Assembly (NCBI RefSeq): GCF_026013615.1
Contig: NZ_JAPDPI010000043.1
Location: 1 to 47,916 of the forward strand
Source: Plebeiibacterium marinum
Lineage (GTDB): Bacteria > Bacteroidota > Bacteroidia > Bacteroidales > Marinilabiliaceae
DNA: 47,916 bases
Reading direction: 5' to 3'
The notes beneath the pieces were generated by a model that saw only the letters and a program-made list of their open reading frames with translations, ran no database searches and had not been told where the DNA came from. Positions 17,141 through 27,367 of the stretch are shown here, piece by piece. The translations under genes and the position numbers were made by a program. The stretch's first letter is position 1. The number at the start of each line of letters is the position of its first letter.

Positions 17141-18955
17141 CTACTTAATTGGTTGTGGAATAAGCACCTTCTCTAATTCTAACTTATAAATGCCAAGGTC
17201 AGACAATACTTTGTCTTTCATATTCATTAATATACTATCATTATCGGAAAATATCTTTTTATAATAAGCAATACCATCCAGCAAATTAGCTTTAAACAAA
17301 GTAAAATATTTTACTTTAACAGGTGTATTTTCATTTTTACTTTCCACTTCAATTTTTGCTTTTAAATAGTCAATATAGATCTTAAGTTCCTTAATAAATA
17401 CATTGGGTCTATCATTATTAAAAAGGTGTGTTGTTTTACCATAAATGTGATTTACCATTTCTCTTAACGAGTTAATCCTATTAAAGTATGCTAAGTTAGG
17501 GCCTGGACATACAACAACACCATGGTTACCTTTAGCAAGAGGTAATTTATAATAATCTAATACAGTATTACCGAGACCTGTACACAGACATACTTTCTCA
17601 ACAACCTTATCTACTTTTTCTTTTAATTCAATTGGATTTGCGATTGCTTTTTTAAGTTGTGAAATTTTGTTTTTCTGATACTGAACAGAGGCTGTACAAA
17701 TTGATTTTGGAGTAAACTCAGTGTTAAATTGTAAAAATTTCTTCAAACAAACAGCACCAGGATTTCCTTCATCAATACGTTTTTGTTTTTCTTTATCAGC
17801 CCAATTTCCTTTAATAGAGTTAAATGGCACACCTAGAGGAGAAATCCGACTCAAATAAAAATCGTTTTCTTTGCCTTTTAAAAGTAAATTTTGGGTAAAT
17901 TTATCTACAGTTGTCGCCTCAGGCACTAACATAAATGGTGACCCCCAACCTACAGATTCCATTCCATAATAATCCAAGAGCATTTGATGCTCATAGGCAT
18001 CTCCAATTCCACCCTGAACCGTATAAAGTAACGGAAGAGCACGATCCACTTCAATATCCTTCTCTTTCTTTAATACTTCAGCATATGTAGTGTGCAACTG
18101 TTTATTTAGTTCCTTCTTGTTTTCCTTAAAATCATTTAAGATTGGTCCTAATAAATACCCATCAGTAGCAAATGCATGGCCACCACAATTTAAACCTGAT
18201 TCAATTCTAAATTCAGAAACCCAAAGTCCCTTTTTTGCTAGAAATTTACCCTGGATCATTGCAGACCTATAATCGCTTACCTTTAAAGCAATTCTCTTTT
18301 TCATTTTCCCTTGTGCATCAGGAAAAAAATCTTTAAAATTTGCCATATAACCATATAAACGAGGATTTAAACCTGCCGAAAGGATAAGGGAAGCATCTAA
18401 CTTACTTTCTGCAAAACCTCTTAATGCAGAGTGTGCATCATTGTAATCTGTAGGGTATGGCTCATTCTGTTTGGTGTAATTTACACCATCCAGCTTAGTC
18501 ATAATGTTAACATCTATACTGCCCGGAAGCATTAAATCTCTCAATTCATCTTGGAGTTTTCCTTTCATATCACCAACAGATTCAAGCATTTGGTTGTACT
18601 TTACTTTAAGAGGTGTATTTGAGGGTAGCATCTCAAAATATTTGGTTATCTCACTTCCTGCTATAAAAGGGGAATTCCTTACTTCTTCAAATTGTTTTTG
18701 AACAATATCATTAACTAAATTTAAATATTGACGAATAATAATTGCCCTATTTTCAGGATCATAAGGATCTAATAATTCATAACGCAAATTGTGCTTGCAA
18801 CTATGTATTTCTATTAATGGATTCATTATGTAATGATCGCTTAATGGAATTACTGAATTAATTCCATATTTAGCAACCTTTAAGGGGGATTCAATAGTGT
18901 ATCCAGTTCCCATTACAGGAATATGAAAAGTATGTGGTAATTTATTTATATCCAA
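17141..18955 (-). CDS. Conserved uncharacterised protein, possibly TIM-barrel flavin enzyme
   Basis: A 604-aa soluble protein with no signal peptide. Features: an N-terminal IPVMGTGYTIESPLKVAKYG; FRIESGLNCGGHAFATDGY near 250-270; TVQGGIGDAYEHQMLLDYYG followed by VGWGSPFMLVPEATTVD at about 320-350; and a late CLCTGLGN. The GGIG...GxG(S/T)PF pattern recalls TIM-barrel FMN enzymes of the nitronate monooxygenase/PfaD type, but this is only a resemblance by eye. Several cysteines (NCGG, CTAS, CLCTG) could bind a metal or cofactor. It is upstream of hemG in the same direction, so a shared redox job is possible. The substrate is unknown. Confidence 0.45.
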   Translation of the reverse strand: MDINKLPHTFHIPVMGTGYTIESPLKVAKYGINSVIPLSDHYIMNPLIEIHSCKHNLRYELLDPYDPENRAIIIRQYLNLVNDIVQKQFEEVRNSPFIAGSEITKYFEMLPSNTPLKVKYNQMLESVGDMKGKLQDELRDLMLPGSIDVNIMTKLDGVNYTKQNEPYPTDYNDAHSALRGFAESKLDASLILSAGLNPRLYGYMANFKDFFPDAQGKMKKRIALKVSDYRSAMIQGKFLAKKGLWVSEFRIESGLNCGGHAFATDGYLLGPILNDFKENKKELNKQLHTTYAEVLKKEKDIEVDRALPLLYTVQGGIGDAYEHQMLLDYYGMESVGWGSPFMLVPEATTVDKFTQNLLLKGKENDFYLSRISPLGVPFNSIKGNWADKEKQKRIDEGNPGAVCLKKFLQFNTEFTPKSICTASVQYQKNKISQLKKAIANPIELKEKVDKVVEKVCLCTGLGNTVLDYYKLPLAKGNHGVVVCPGPNLAYFNRINSLREMVNHIYGKTTHLFNNDRPNVFIKELKIYIDYLKAKIEVESKNENTPVKVKYFTLFKANLLDGIAYYKKIFSDNDSILMNMKDKVLSDLGIYKLELEKVLIPQPIK

Positions 18956-19017
18956 AATAATATATTTTTAAATTGTTAATGTGTTTATTGTAGGTTGTAT
19001 TGTAGTTAATTTTGGTA

Positions 19018-20166
19018 TTAAATGTTTTTTTTAAGAGTTACGCAAAAAATACTTGAATCTTGAGATTCTTCAATCCAAATTTTTCCTCCTAAAAATTCAG
19101 TATAAGATTTTGCTATAAATAATCCTAAGCCAATACCTTCATTAGCCCTTGACAAAGAATTGTCGCCATTCAAAAATGATTCAAAAATGTTATCGTAATC
19201 TTCTTTTGGTATTTTAGCGCCATTGTTTGTAATTTTTATTGTAAAAAAGTTATTGTTAACCAGCGAATTAATATGTATTTTTATTTTTCTTTGTGTATTT
19301 GAAAATTTAAAAGCATTGTCAATTAATTTTTCAAAGATTACTTTCACCTTTGACTCATCATTGGTACATATTAATTTATTTGATTCATCGCTTTGTATTT
19401 CTACTCTATTGGTATTGTTAAACATTCTACTTTTCTCCTCAATAACGGCATTCAAAAGGTGTTCTAAATTAAAAGTAGATGTTGAAAATTCTAGTTGGTC
19501 TGCAATAATAATTGAGCTATCTATTATGCTTTGCATAGTATAAAGCAATCTATTGCAACTTTGCAGAATAATGTCAAGTTTTTCATTTATTTCTGGGTAA
19601 TTTCCTTCTTCAATTATTAATTGAGAAAATCCTATGATACCATTTAATGGTGTGCGTACTTCGTGGGATATGTTTCGTAAAAAAACATCTTTAACGTAAT
19701 TTGCTCGTTTTTCATTATTCAACGCTTTTTGTAAACTAATCATAAGTTCACGGTTATTTTTCTCTAAATTATATTTATCTATAGCATTTTGAATAATCAA
19801 TTTCAACTGTTCGTAGTCCCAAGGTTTAGAAACAAATGCATAAAATGAATGAGAGTTAATGGTTTTTATTGCAAGTTCAGATTCAGCATGAGCAGTGACT
19901 AGAATTTTTATTACATTGGGAAACTTACATTCTATTCTCTGAGCAAATGAAATACCATCTTCAATAGGCATTTTATAATCAATAAGCAGTACTTCTATTT
20001 CATTATTGTAAAGATATTTTTCTGCAATTATGGTATTCTCGCACGTCATAACATTATATTTTTGCAGAAAACTAGTTTTAAATCCAACAAGATTGCCTAT
20101 TTCATCATCTACGTATAGTATGTTGCTTTTTAATTCATCCATAATATTATAATTATCCTTACTCAT
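19018..20166 (-). CDS. Receiver-histidine kinase hybrid
   Basis: A 382-aa cytoplasmic signalling protein. An N-terminal receiver domain (about 13-130) has phospho-acceptor Asp63 in LLIDYKMP, and Lys114 is in SKPWD. A short coiled region leads to a HisKA domain with His168 (NISHEVRTPLNG), then a HATPase domain with N-box DNAFKFS and G-boxes EGIGLGLFIAKS. No membrane segment or C-terminal receiver is present. The receiver-first order suggests it is an intermediate in a phosphorelay, receiving from the PAS/GAF kinase or another kinase. It is downstream of the chemoreceptor gene; a hairpin at 20281-20316 separates them. No dedicated output partner is visible other than the NtrC-like regulator. 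Confidence 0.88.
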   Translation of the reverse strand: MSKDNYNIMDELKSNILYVDDEIGNLVGFKTSFLQKYNVMTCENTIIAEKYLYNNEIEVLLIDYKMPIEDGISFAQRIECKFPNVIKILVTAHAESELAIKTINSHSFYAFVSKPWDYEQLKLIIQNAIDKYNLEKNNRELMISLQKALNNEKRANYVKDVFLRNISHEVRTPLNGIIGFSQLIIEEGNYPEINEKLDIILQSCNRLLYTMQSIIDSSIIIADQLEFSTSTFNLEHLLNAVIEEKSRMFNNTNRVEIQSDESNKLICTNDESKVKVIFEKLIDNAFKFSNTQRKIKIHINSLVNNNFFTIKITNNGAKIPKEDYDNIFESFLNGDNSLSRANEGIGLGLFIAKSYTEFLGGKIWIEESQDSSIFCVTLKKNI

Positions 20167-20280
20167 ATTGTCTATTTATCTTTTAACTGAATAGTTTTGA
20201 GAAAGCACAAATCCTTTTAGATTTATTTAATTTTCAATTCAAAATTAAAGATTGAGATCACTTCTCTTTAGTCAAGGGAA

Positions 20281-20316
20281 GTTCTGATTAACCATTTTTC
20301 AATGGCTAACCAGAAC
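20281..20316 (-). other. Hairpin between chemoreceptor and hybrid kinase genes
   Basis: GTTCTG and CAGAAC flank an inner ACCATT/AATGG stem with two mismatches, about 16 pairs in total. It lies 84 bp after the chemoreceptor stop. No clear T-tract follows on the minus strand, so termination is only possible. Confidence 0.4.
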
Positions 20317-20399
20317 ACTAATACAAACCTAAATGTCAGGTAATTATAGGTGTATATAATGCATTACATAATACAATAGGCACTATGAACTATACTAAA

Positions 20400-22442
20400 T
20401 TAAAAACTTGTAAATCCATCATCTTTTGTATGCTCGAACTTAATTTGTTGCGAACCTTTTATTTTAGTACTCATGACAGCCCTAGGTTCTGTGGTTTTTG
20501 TTGCTGTATTACTATTTGTCTTCAAAATCACAGACTTATTTTCGAAAGTATCCTTCAGTTTAAAAAAAGAAATTACCTGTTTTAATTGTTCTGCTTGTGA
20601 GGCAAGTTCCTCAGCATTAGAGGCCAACTCTTCACTTGAAGAAGCATTTTGTTGTGTAATTGAACTTAGTTCTTGAATAGCTGAATTTACTTGATCTGCC
20701 CCTGTATTTTGCTCCATACTCGCAGCTGATATTTCTTGTATTAACTGGGTTGTTTTAGTAATTTCCGGTAAAGATTTAGCCATTACTTCTCCAGCACCAT
20801 TAGCCAGATCGAGGCTTTCCTGGGTAAGAGCGACTATTTCTTCAGCAGCAACTTTACTTCTGTCTGCTAGTTTCCTAACTTCTGCAGCAACAACAGCAAA
20901 ACCTCGACCATGTTCTCCGGCACGAGCAGCCTCTACTGCTGCATTTAATGCCAAAATATTTGTTTGAAAAGCTATATCATTAATAATTTTAACTCTGTCT
21001 GCAATTATCTGGTTGGATTCTGCTGCCATTCCTGCTCGTTTAGCAACAACCTTTATACCGTCCAAGGTGTTAACAGACATCTTTTCTGTTGTTTGAGCAT
21101 TTTGTGTGTTTTGATTAATATTTGATGCTATTTCTTCCATTGTTGAAGAAACCTCTTCGATAGAGCTTGCCTGCTCACTTGCACCTGTAGACAATTGCTC
21201 AGATGCTGTGCTCGTTTGCTGACTAGCAGCTGCAATATAATCCGAGCTGGTTGAAACATTTTCGATTACACTACGAACTTTACCAATCATTGAATTAAGT
21301 GCTTTAGCTAATCTGCCTACTTCATCTTTTTGGTCTATATTAATTTTGACTGTTAAATCGCCAGAGGCAATTGCTTCTGCAAATTTCACTCCTTCATTAA
21401 GATTTTTTGAAAGAGTCCGGGAAAAGGTTGTATTTATGGTCGCAAAAATGAGTATACCTATAATTAAAGCAATAATAATAGAATTGCGTGTTCTATTAGT
21501 TAAACTTAATAATTCATTATTATTAATACTTACAGCTACATATGAATCGATAACTTCAATATATTTAAAATACTGATGTTTTTTAATACCTTCCCAAAGA
21601 TATGTGGTTTTTCCTTCCTGTAGATTATTTGATTTAATTTGCTTAAAAGCCTCATGGTTAGCTATATTCATTCCTTCACTAGTTGGGTGTATAATAAAAT
21701 TTCCTTTACTATCAACTAAAAAGGGATAACCCGATTCAAAATATTTTTTTGAATAAAAAATTTCACGCAAGCCCTCCATATCATTCTCAGGCATACCATA
21801 AGATATCATTCCTAGTACTTTACCTTTTTTTTGAATAGGTTTATATCCTGTTAAGTACCATGTGTCTACAACAAGTGCTCTTCCATGGTAAGAATTTCCT
21901 GCTGAAATGGCTTGCGCTATGGGGGAATTGCCTGGAATATAGGAACTTATTACCTTTTCTCCTTCTTTATTTGTTGCATTTGTTGCAATTCGTAAGTATC
22001 CATTGGGAATTTTTTGAAAGATGGTAACAGTACCTTCAACCTTATTCGTAATGTCATCAATTATAGCATTTGACTGTTGTAATATTTCATTATTAATTAG
22101 CCAAGTGCTTACTTTTATTGTTGTCTTTTGATTTGTTTCCTGATTAACTGCATCCAGCGTAACTTTCTCTTCCTGTATAGATAATTCACCAAGGCTTTTA
22201 AAGTAGGCATCTACATATTCTATGCCTGTATTTACTTGTTTCTGATTTAAAACAATCTCATTTTGTATAACTCTTGAAACATCACTTACCTGCTCATACA
22301 TCCTTACATCTGTAAGGTTTGTTATTTCAGCTTTCTCTTCATTTAAAACATATACAGAAATACCAATTAAGATACCTGTCATCGCAAATCCAAGGGCTAA
22401 ATTAAGCCGAATTCCAATACTAATGTCTTTTATTCGTTTCAT
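20400..22442 (-). CDS. Methyl-accepting chemotaxis-type receptor
   Basis: A 680-aa transmembrane receptor. TM1 is at about 11-29. A large extracytoplasmic ligand-binding region (30-320) resembles a Cache fold ([29 protein letters not shown]). TM2 is at about 323-341, HAMP follows to about 395 ([20 protein letters not shown]), then the signalling domain with the conserved hairpin tip [34 protein letters not shown]. No CheR-tethering pentapeptide is obvious at the C-terminus. CheA, CheW, CheR or CheB are not encoded in this window, so the receptor must use host proteins or feed the adjacent kinases. A sigma54-like promoter and an upstream dyad precede it. Confidence 0.93.
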   Translation of the reverse strand: MKRIKDISIGIRLNLALGFAMTGILIGISVYVLNEEKAEITNLTDVRMYEQVSDVSRVIQNEIVLNQKQVNTGIEYVDAYFKSLGELSIQEEKVTLDAVNQETNQKTTIKVSTWLINNEILQQSNAIIDDITNKVEGTVTIFQKIPNGYLRIATNATNKEGEKVISSYIPGNSPIAQAISAGNSYHGRALVVDTWYLTGYKPIQKKGKVLGMISYGMPENDMEGLREIFYSKKYFESGYPFLVDSKGNFIIHPTSEGMNIANHEAFKQIKSNNLQEGKTTYLWEGIKKHQYFKYIEVIDSYVAVSINNNELLSLTNRTRNSIIIALIIGILIFATINTTFSRTLSKNLNEGVKFAEAIASGDLTVKINIDQKDEVGRLAKALNSMIGKVRSVIENVSTSSDYIAAASQQTSTASEQLSTGASEQASSIEEVSSTMEEIASNINQNTQNAQTTEKMSVNTLDGIKVVAKRAGMAAESNQIIADRVKIINDIAFQTNILALNAAVEAARAGEHGRGFAVVAAEVRKLADRSKVAAEEIVALTQESLDLANGAGEVMAKSLPEITKTTQLIQEISAASMEQNTGADQVNSAIQELSSITQQNASSSEELASNAEELASQAEQLKQVISFFKLKDTFENKSVILKTNSNTATKTTEPRAVMSTKIKGSQQIKFEHTKDDGFTSF

Positions 22443-22474
22443 TGTAATATATTAAAATCATTTATTAATACATT

Positions 22475-22490
22475 ACAACAGCTGCGCCAA
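22475..22490 (-). promoter_or_regulatory. Candidate sigma54 promoter of chemoreceptor gene
   Basis: The minus strand reads TTGGCGCAGCTGTTGT. It matches TTGGCAC-N5-TTGC with the -24 GG separated by exactly 10 bases from the -12 position (GT in place of GC). The GG is 45 bases upstream of the ATG at 22442, so the predicted mRNA starts about 20 bases before the gene. The neighbouring gene encodes a sigma54 activator. Confidence 0.5.
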
Positions 22491-22543
22491 AATCTATATA
22501 TCTCTACATATTAAATACATACAAAATACGCATAATCCAATAT

Positions 22544-22563
22544 AGGTGCGATATATCACACCT
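22544..22563 (-). promoter_or_regulatory. 20-bp palindrome, candidate activator-binding site
   Basis: The minus strand reads AGGTGTGATATATCGCACCT, symmetrical except for one G-T position. It starts 5 bp after the stop of the NtrC-like regulator gene and lies about 55-75 bp upstream of the -24 element of the chemoreceptor promoter. This is the usual place for an enhancer-type upstream activating sequence. Confidence 0.5.
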
Positions 22564-22567
22564 TGTA

Positions 22568-24025
22568 TTAAATATCATCCCTGTCGGATTTTTCAATTTT
22601 TAATTTCCTCATGCGAGAAAATAGTGTAGAAGGATTTATATTTAAAATTTCAGCAGCTCCAGATTCTCCTTTTACTTTCCATCTGGTTTTTTTTAAGATA
22701 CTTAGTATATAATTTCTTTCGTTCTCTTCAAGAGTAAGGTGCTCATTTTTAAGCTGTGAATTACCGTTTCTATTAAAGTTAAAATCAACATCTAGTTTGT
22801 TTCCACTACTTAATATATATGAACGTTCTATAATATTTTCCAATTCTCTTACATTGCCTGGCCAATTATAATCGATAAGTTTTTTTAGAGCTTTAGACGA
22901 AATAGAAGTAATATCTGCACCTATTTTCCTATTAAACTTTTCCATAAAAAAATGAACCAATAAAGGGATATCATCTTTTCTATCACGAAGCGATGGAACA
23001 CTAATAGGCATTACATTCAATCTATAGTATAAATCTTCTCTAAATTTGCCTTTATTTACTTCTTCTTCAAGATTGCGATTTGTAGCTGATATAAGACGAA
23101 TATTTATTTTTTTTGTTTTTACTCCTCCCAACCTTTCAATTTCTTGTTCTTGAATTGCTCTTAGTAATTTCGACTGCACCGTAAGTGGTAATTCTCCAAT
23201 TTCATCTAAAAAAAGTGTTCCGTTATTTGCTAGTTCAAATTTACCAGGTTTAGAAATAACTGCACCGGTAAAAGCTCCTTTTTCGTATCCAAACAATTCG
23301 CTTTCTATTAGATTTTCAGGAATGGCTGCGCAATTCACTTTTATAAATGGTTTTTCTTTACGGTTGCTATTTGAATGAATTGCATTCGCAAACAGCTCTT
23401 TTCCTGTACCACTTTCCCCTAAAATTAGAATTGACGAATCGGTTTTTGACACTTTTTTTATAAGACCAAGCACTTTTTTTAGAGCTTTGCTATTACCTAT
23501 TATCTCACTAAATTCATTATTCCCAATTTCTAACTTTAATTGAATATTCTCTTCCTCCAATTGATTTTTTAATGTATTAATCTTTGCAAATGCCTCTGTT
23601 AGTTCTTTGTGTTTCTGCATGATCTTATTAAACAGCCCCAACCTTTCTTTTCTAAATCTGTATTTTTCAATGGCTGAATCAAGTGTCAACTTAAGGTCAT
23701 TTATATCTACGGGTTTAAGTAAATATCGATAAATTCCTCCTTGGTTTATTGCATCTAACATCGTTTTATTATCATCAAAAGCCGTTAAGATTATCACAAT
23801 AATATCAGGATATTTTTCTTTTAATATTGCAGATAGTTCAAGTCCAGACATTTCTGGCATACGTTGGTCTGTAATAACTATATGATAATTTGATTTCGCT
23901 AATTTAGCAAGTGCCTCTTTTCCACTTTCTGAAATATCAATTTTATACCATTTTCGGAGCCCTGCCCGAATAGTGATTAAATTATCTTTTTCATCATCTA
24001 TATATAGAATATTAATTTCCTGCAT
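22568..24025 (-). CDS. NtrC-family sigma54-dependent response regulator
   Basis: A 485-aa transcription activator. The receiver domain has Asp53 (ITDQRMPEMSG) and Lys104 (YLLKPVD). A short coiled linker (about 135-170) leads to an AAA+ domain with Walker A GESGTGKE at 203-210 and the sigma54-contacting loop GAFTGA at 250-255, then Walker B (GTLFLDEIGEL). A C-terminal Fis-type helix-turn-helix (GAAEILNINPSTLFSRMRKL) binds DNA. It should activate RNA polymerase with sigma54 after phosphorylation. The upstream kinase gene overlaps its start by 14 bp, so the two form a cognate pair. The dyad and promoter just downstream suggest the chemoreceptor gene as a target. Confidence 0.94.
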   Translation of the reverse strand: MQEINILYIDDEKDNLITIRAGLRKWYKIDISESGKEALAKLAKSNYHIVITDQRMPEMSGLELSAILKEKYPDIIVIILTAFDDNKTMLDAINQGGIYRYLLKPVDINDLKLTLDSAIEKYRFRKERLGLFNKIMQKHKELTEAFAKINTLKNQLEEENIQLKLEIGNNEFSEIIGNSKALKKVLGLIKKVSKTDSSILILGESGTGKELFANAIHSNSNRKEKPFIKVNCAAIPENLIESELFGYEKGAFTGAVISKPGKFELANNGTLFLDEIGELPLTVQSKLLRAIQEQEIERLGGVKTKKINIRLISATNRNLEEEVNKGKFREDLYYRLNVMPISVPSLRDRKDDIPLLVHFFMEKFNRKIGADITSISSKALKKLIDYNWPGNVRELENIIERSYILSSGNKLDVDFNFNRNGNSQLKNEHLTLEENERNYILSILKKTRWKVKGESGAAEILNINPSTLFSRMRKLKIEKSDRDDI

Positions 24026-26657
24026 CTTTTTTTACGGGTAAAAATATAACAAACTCCGTTCCTTCTCCTTTTTTAGTATTAACTTCAATTACTCCACTGT
24101 GTTCTTCGATTATACCATGAACTATGGATAATCCTAGCCCTGTTCCTTCTCCTACATCTTTTGTGGTAAAAAAAGGGTCGAAAATATTTTTTAAAATTTC
24201 CTCAGGTATACCCGAACCACTATCTTTTATTTTGACTATAATATTATCTTTTTCATTACTTAAGCTTGTTGTAATAGTAATCTTACCTTTATCTTCAATT
24301 GCTTGAATTGCATTTACCAACAAGTTTAGAAAAGCTTGTCCTAGTTTTCCGGGAAAACAGTAAAACTCTTCAATATCTGAATAGCTTTTAACTATTTCAA
24401 TTCTACCTTTATACTTATTAAATAAAATGGTTAATGTAGAATCAATTAGTTGATTTATGTTGGCTCTTTCAAATTTTTGGGAATCTAAACGAGTGAATGT
24501 GCGTAATCCTTTAACAATGTTGGTGGTACGGCCAACTCCATTTTTGATTGATTCCATTACCAAAGGAAGTTCTTCAAGCAGCTCTGTAATTTTTTCTTGA
24601 ATTTCCGAGGCATCAATATTACCTTTGACTTGACGATTTTCAACTTCAATGGATACCGGAATAAATTGATGTATTAAGTGAGTCATTTCTTCGAGCATAA
24701 ACTCCAAACCTGTAATACCGCTACTGATAAAGTTTACAGGATTATTTATTTCGTGGGCAATTCCAGCAGTTAATGTACCGATAGAAGCCATCTTTTCCTG
24801 TTTAATCAATTGAGCTTGAATAAGCTTTAGTTCCTCCAATGCTTCTTTTAACCTGTTTCTTTCTTCAAGAAGCATTTCATTTGTTGTATATAGCTCTTCA
24901 TTGTTTGCTTGTAACTCTTCATTCAATTGATTTATTTCCTGAGTTCTTTCCTCGACAAGCGATTCAAGATTATTTTTGTGTTCAATAAGCTCATGTTCAA
25001 CCTTCTTTCTTTTTTGAGCTTCGAATAATTGGGCTACAATAGCAGCAATTGTAGAAATAAATGATTCTTCATCTGGCATCCATTTACGTTTTTCGCCAAT
25101 ATGCTCAGCGGAAACAACTCCAACTAGCTTTCCTTCGAGAAATATACCTGAATCGAGCAATGAAGTTATACAATGCTTTTTTAAATGTATATCTTTTAAT
25201 TGGCTTGTGCGTGGGTCGTTAAATGTATCTTCAGCATAAACACGATTCTCTTTCTTTATGGCATTGAAATATGCCGGAAATTCATTAATATGTAAAATAT
25301 CTCCGGAAGTATAAGTTTCTGTTTGTTGGTTAAATAAGAATAAACATTTTAATTGAGAGCCATCATCGGAAAATGCCCAAATGCTTCCACGGGCTACTGA
25401 AAGCGTTGAAGAAATTAAATGGGCAATTTTTTGAAAAGCGTCATTAATATTTTTAAATGAAAAGATGTGAGAAAACATTATTTCTGCTAAAGCGGCTCGT
25501 TGAATATTTGCCCTATTTTGACTTTCTACTTTTTGTATTTCAGCTTTTTTTCGTTCAGTTATGTCAATCGACAGCGAAATTGCCCCGATAACCTTTTGTT
25601 TGTGATTATAAGGGACAACAATTTTTCGAGCATATATGTCATGCTTCTTATAAATCAATTTATCTTCATAGTCCAGTATTTGGTTTTTCTTTATTAATTC
25701 AAGGTTTCGTTTCCATTTTTCTTTTCCTTTTTTTGACGCAGTACCCTCATAAATATTCTTCCCTTCAGAATCGCCCCAAATACTTTTAGAACTACTGTTT
25801 TGTAATAAAACGTTGCTATCTAAATCGGTGGCAAACAATTCAAAAGGCAAACAATCAATAATTGTTCTTAGCATTGTCTTTTGTTCAGTGAGTTTTTCTT
25901 CTGCCATTTTTTGTTTTGTAATATCCCTTATAATAGACAAGAAATTGCCATTAAGACCATTTTCAATTTTGTTTATTGCAACTTGAGCAAAAAGTGCCTT
26001 CCCTTTTGCATCAATAAACTCCCACTCAAACTTTTGTGGAAACCCTTCTGATACTTTTTTTAATATCGCTACACCTTCATCAAAGGATTTTTTTCCATTA
26101 GGTTGGTATTCGGGTGACAAATCAGCAAAAGTAAAGTTTTTTTTAGTGTCGGTTATACCAAATAAAACTTTTGCTGTTTGGTTACAATCAATATAATGCT
26201 CATCCTTATGAATAAACACCGCTTCAGTCGATGAATTTAAAAGTTGTCGATATTGTCGTTTAACTTCAGCAATAGTGGTTTCAAGGCTTTTTTGGTAGCT
26301 TAAATCTTCAATGGTACTAATCATATAGTCAATGTGGTTTCCTTGATGGGTGTATTTTTGCAAAAACAACCTGACATCTAAAAGCGAGCCATCTTTTCTT
26401 CTAAATTTCACCAAATGGGGGGTATTTATCTGCCGGGTTATAATTTCGTGATATATTTCTTGCCGGGTTTCAGGTTTGTCGTATAAATCGTAGGCAAGAT
26501 GTTTGATATGCTTTTTTGCATCACTAAAAGAGTTATACCCCAGCATTTTAATAAATCGTTCATTCATGCTTACAATACTACCATCAACTGTTGATAATGC
26601 CATGCCTATTGGAGCATTGTCAAAAATGGTTTTTATGCTTGTAAATTCATCTTTCAT
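24012..26657 (-). CDS. Cytoplasmic multi-PAS/GAF sensor histidine kinase
   Basis: An 881-aa kinase without membrane segments. Order: three PAS-like domains in the first ~370 residues ([59 protein letters not shown]), each followed by a PAC-like motif; a GAF domain at about 385-545 ([30 protein letters not shown]); a coiled coil at about 545-620; an atypical HisKA with His635 ([14 protein letters not shown]); and a HATPase with [17 protein letters not shown] and [11 protein letters not shown]. It probably senses redox, gas or small ligands and phosphorylates the overlapping NtrC-like regulator. A TAGATTTG box at 26698-26691 resembles the Bacteroidetes -7 element (TAnnTTTG), 34 bp before the start, but no good -33 box is seen. 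Confidence 0.93.
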   Translation of the reverse strand: MKDEFTSIKTIFDNAPIGMALSTVDGSIVSMNERFIKMLGYNSFSDAKKHIKHLAYDLYDKPETRQEIYHEIITRQINTPHLVKFRRKDGSLLDVRLFLQKYTHQGNHIDYMISTIEDLSYQKSLETTIAEVKRQYRQLLNSSTEAVFIHKDEHYIDCNQTAKVLFGITDTKKNFTFADLSPEYQPNGKKSFDEGVAILKKVSEGFPQKFEWEFIDAKGKALFAQVAINKIENGLNGNFLSIIRDITKQKMAEEKLTEQKTMLRTIIDCLPFELFATDLDSNVLLQNSSSKSIWGDSEGKNIYEGTASKKGKEKWKRNLELIKKNQILDYEDKLIYKKHDIYARKIVVPYNHKQKVIGAISLSIDITERKKAEIQKVESQNRANIQRAALAEIMFSHIFSFKNINDAFQKIAHLISSTLSVARGSIWAFSDDGSQLKCLFLFNQQTETYTSGDILHINEFPAYFNAIKKENRVYAEDTFNDPRTSQLKDIHLKKHCITSLLDSGIFLEGKLVGVVSAEHIGEKRKWMPDEESFISTIAAIVAQLFEAQKRKKVEHELIEHKNNLESLVEERTQEINQLNEELQANNEELYTTNEMLLEERNRLKEALEELKLIQAQLIKQEKMASIGTLTAGIAHEINNPVNFISSGITGLEFMLEEMTHLIHQFIPVSIEVENRQVKGNIDASEIQEKITELLEELPLVMESIKNGVGRTTNIVKGLRTFTRLDSQKFERANINQLIDSTLTILFNKYKGRIEIVKSYSDIEEFYCFPGKLGQAFLNLLVNAIQAIEDKGKITITTSLSNEKDNIIVKIKDSGSGIPEEILKNIFDPFFTTKDVGEGTGLGLSIVHGIIEEHSGVIEVNTKKGEGTEFVIFLPVKKDAGN

Positions 26658-26753
26658 TTTTATGTCATATTAAAACCTTACCTTATAATTCAAATCTAAA
26701 AGTTACAATTTTTTGAGTTTTTTATGTAAAAATTAAAGAATCATTTAGTTTGC

Positions 26754-27044
26754 TTAAAATGTAACTCCTGTCATTTTCATAATCATAGATTGAATGATGG
26801 CATCTTCATCAGCATCATTACCCTCAGTCTTTAGTTTGGCAATCAAATTGATCAGCTTCATTATATCCAAGTCGTATTCAGATAACAATTCAACCATCCT
26901 ATTCAGAACATCTTTGCTTTTCTTAAGAAATTCCTTACTTGACGAAAAGACAATTTCATCAGCTCCGTCTTTTATGATTTCGTTATCCAATAATTCAAGC
27001 GATTCATTTACCTCACTTTGCAACCACACATATAAATCTTTCAT
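26754..27044 (-). CDS. Small helical protein of unknown function
   Basis: A 96-aa product starting MKDLYVWLQSEVNESLELLD at the ATG 27044-27042. An upstream in-frame GTG at 27083 would add 13 residues, but they look non-coding. The protein is acidic, soluble and predicted almost all alpha-helical. No domain is recognised. It precedes the kinase gene by about 96 bp and follows a large inverted repeat, so it may be the first gene of the sensory block or a separate small unit. Confidence 0.5.
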   Translation of the reverse strand: MKDLYVWLQSEVNESLELLDNEIIKDGADEIVFSSSKEFLKKSKDVLNRMVELLSEYDLDIMKLINLIAKLKTEGNDADEDAIIQSMIMKMTGVTF

Positions 27045-27085
27045 TCTGATTTGTGTTAAAAAGAAGCGTGGCACTGAAACCACTC

Positions 27086-27183
27086 GTAACTAAGGTATCG
27101 CCAAACACCCAATCGCAAAGCAGCACAGGCCACGCCCGTACCTACTCTCATTGCGATTTTAAAATTTGGCGATTTTTAGTTAC
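27086..27183. repeat. Long imperfect inverted repeat (98 bp)
   Basis: GTAACTAA and ATCGCCAAA on the left (27086-27105) pair with TTTGGCGAT and TTAGTTAC on the right (27165-27183). A further ATCGCAA/TTGCGAT pair is inside, around a 33-base G+C-richer centre. The result is a nested hairpin. It could be a folded RNA leader, a MITE-like insertion or a protein-binding dyad. The flanks show no clear target duplication. Confidence 0.6.
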
Positions 27184-27314
27184 AAGAGATTAAGTCTTAA
27201 TATTTTAAGATTATATGTTCGCTTTCTTTTTTGTTTATATCAAATATTCAGTTTTACTGTTAAAATTTATACAAAAGTAATATTCAAAAGGCAATAAATG
27301 GAAAAATAAGGCAA

Positions 27315-27345
27315 TAAAAAACCCGATACCAAAACTGATACCGGG
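27315..27345 (-). terminator. Rho-independent terminator of Rpn gene
   Basis: On the minus strand CCCGGTATCA (27345-27336) pairs with TGGTATCGGG (27331-27322), including two G-U pairs, around a 4-base loop. A run of T residues follows. The stem begins 22 bp downstream of the nuclease stop codon. Confidence 0.75.
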
Positions 27346-27367
27346 CTATATCTTAGATTAACTACTC

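Noticed and set aside
27086-27183. Integron attC site
   Set aside because: The ends look palindromic (GTAAC...GTTAC), but the RYYYAAC and GTTRRRY core sequences do not match and no integron integrase is nearby.
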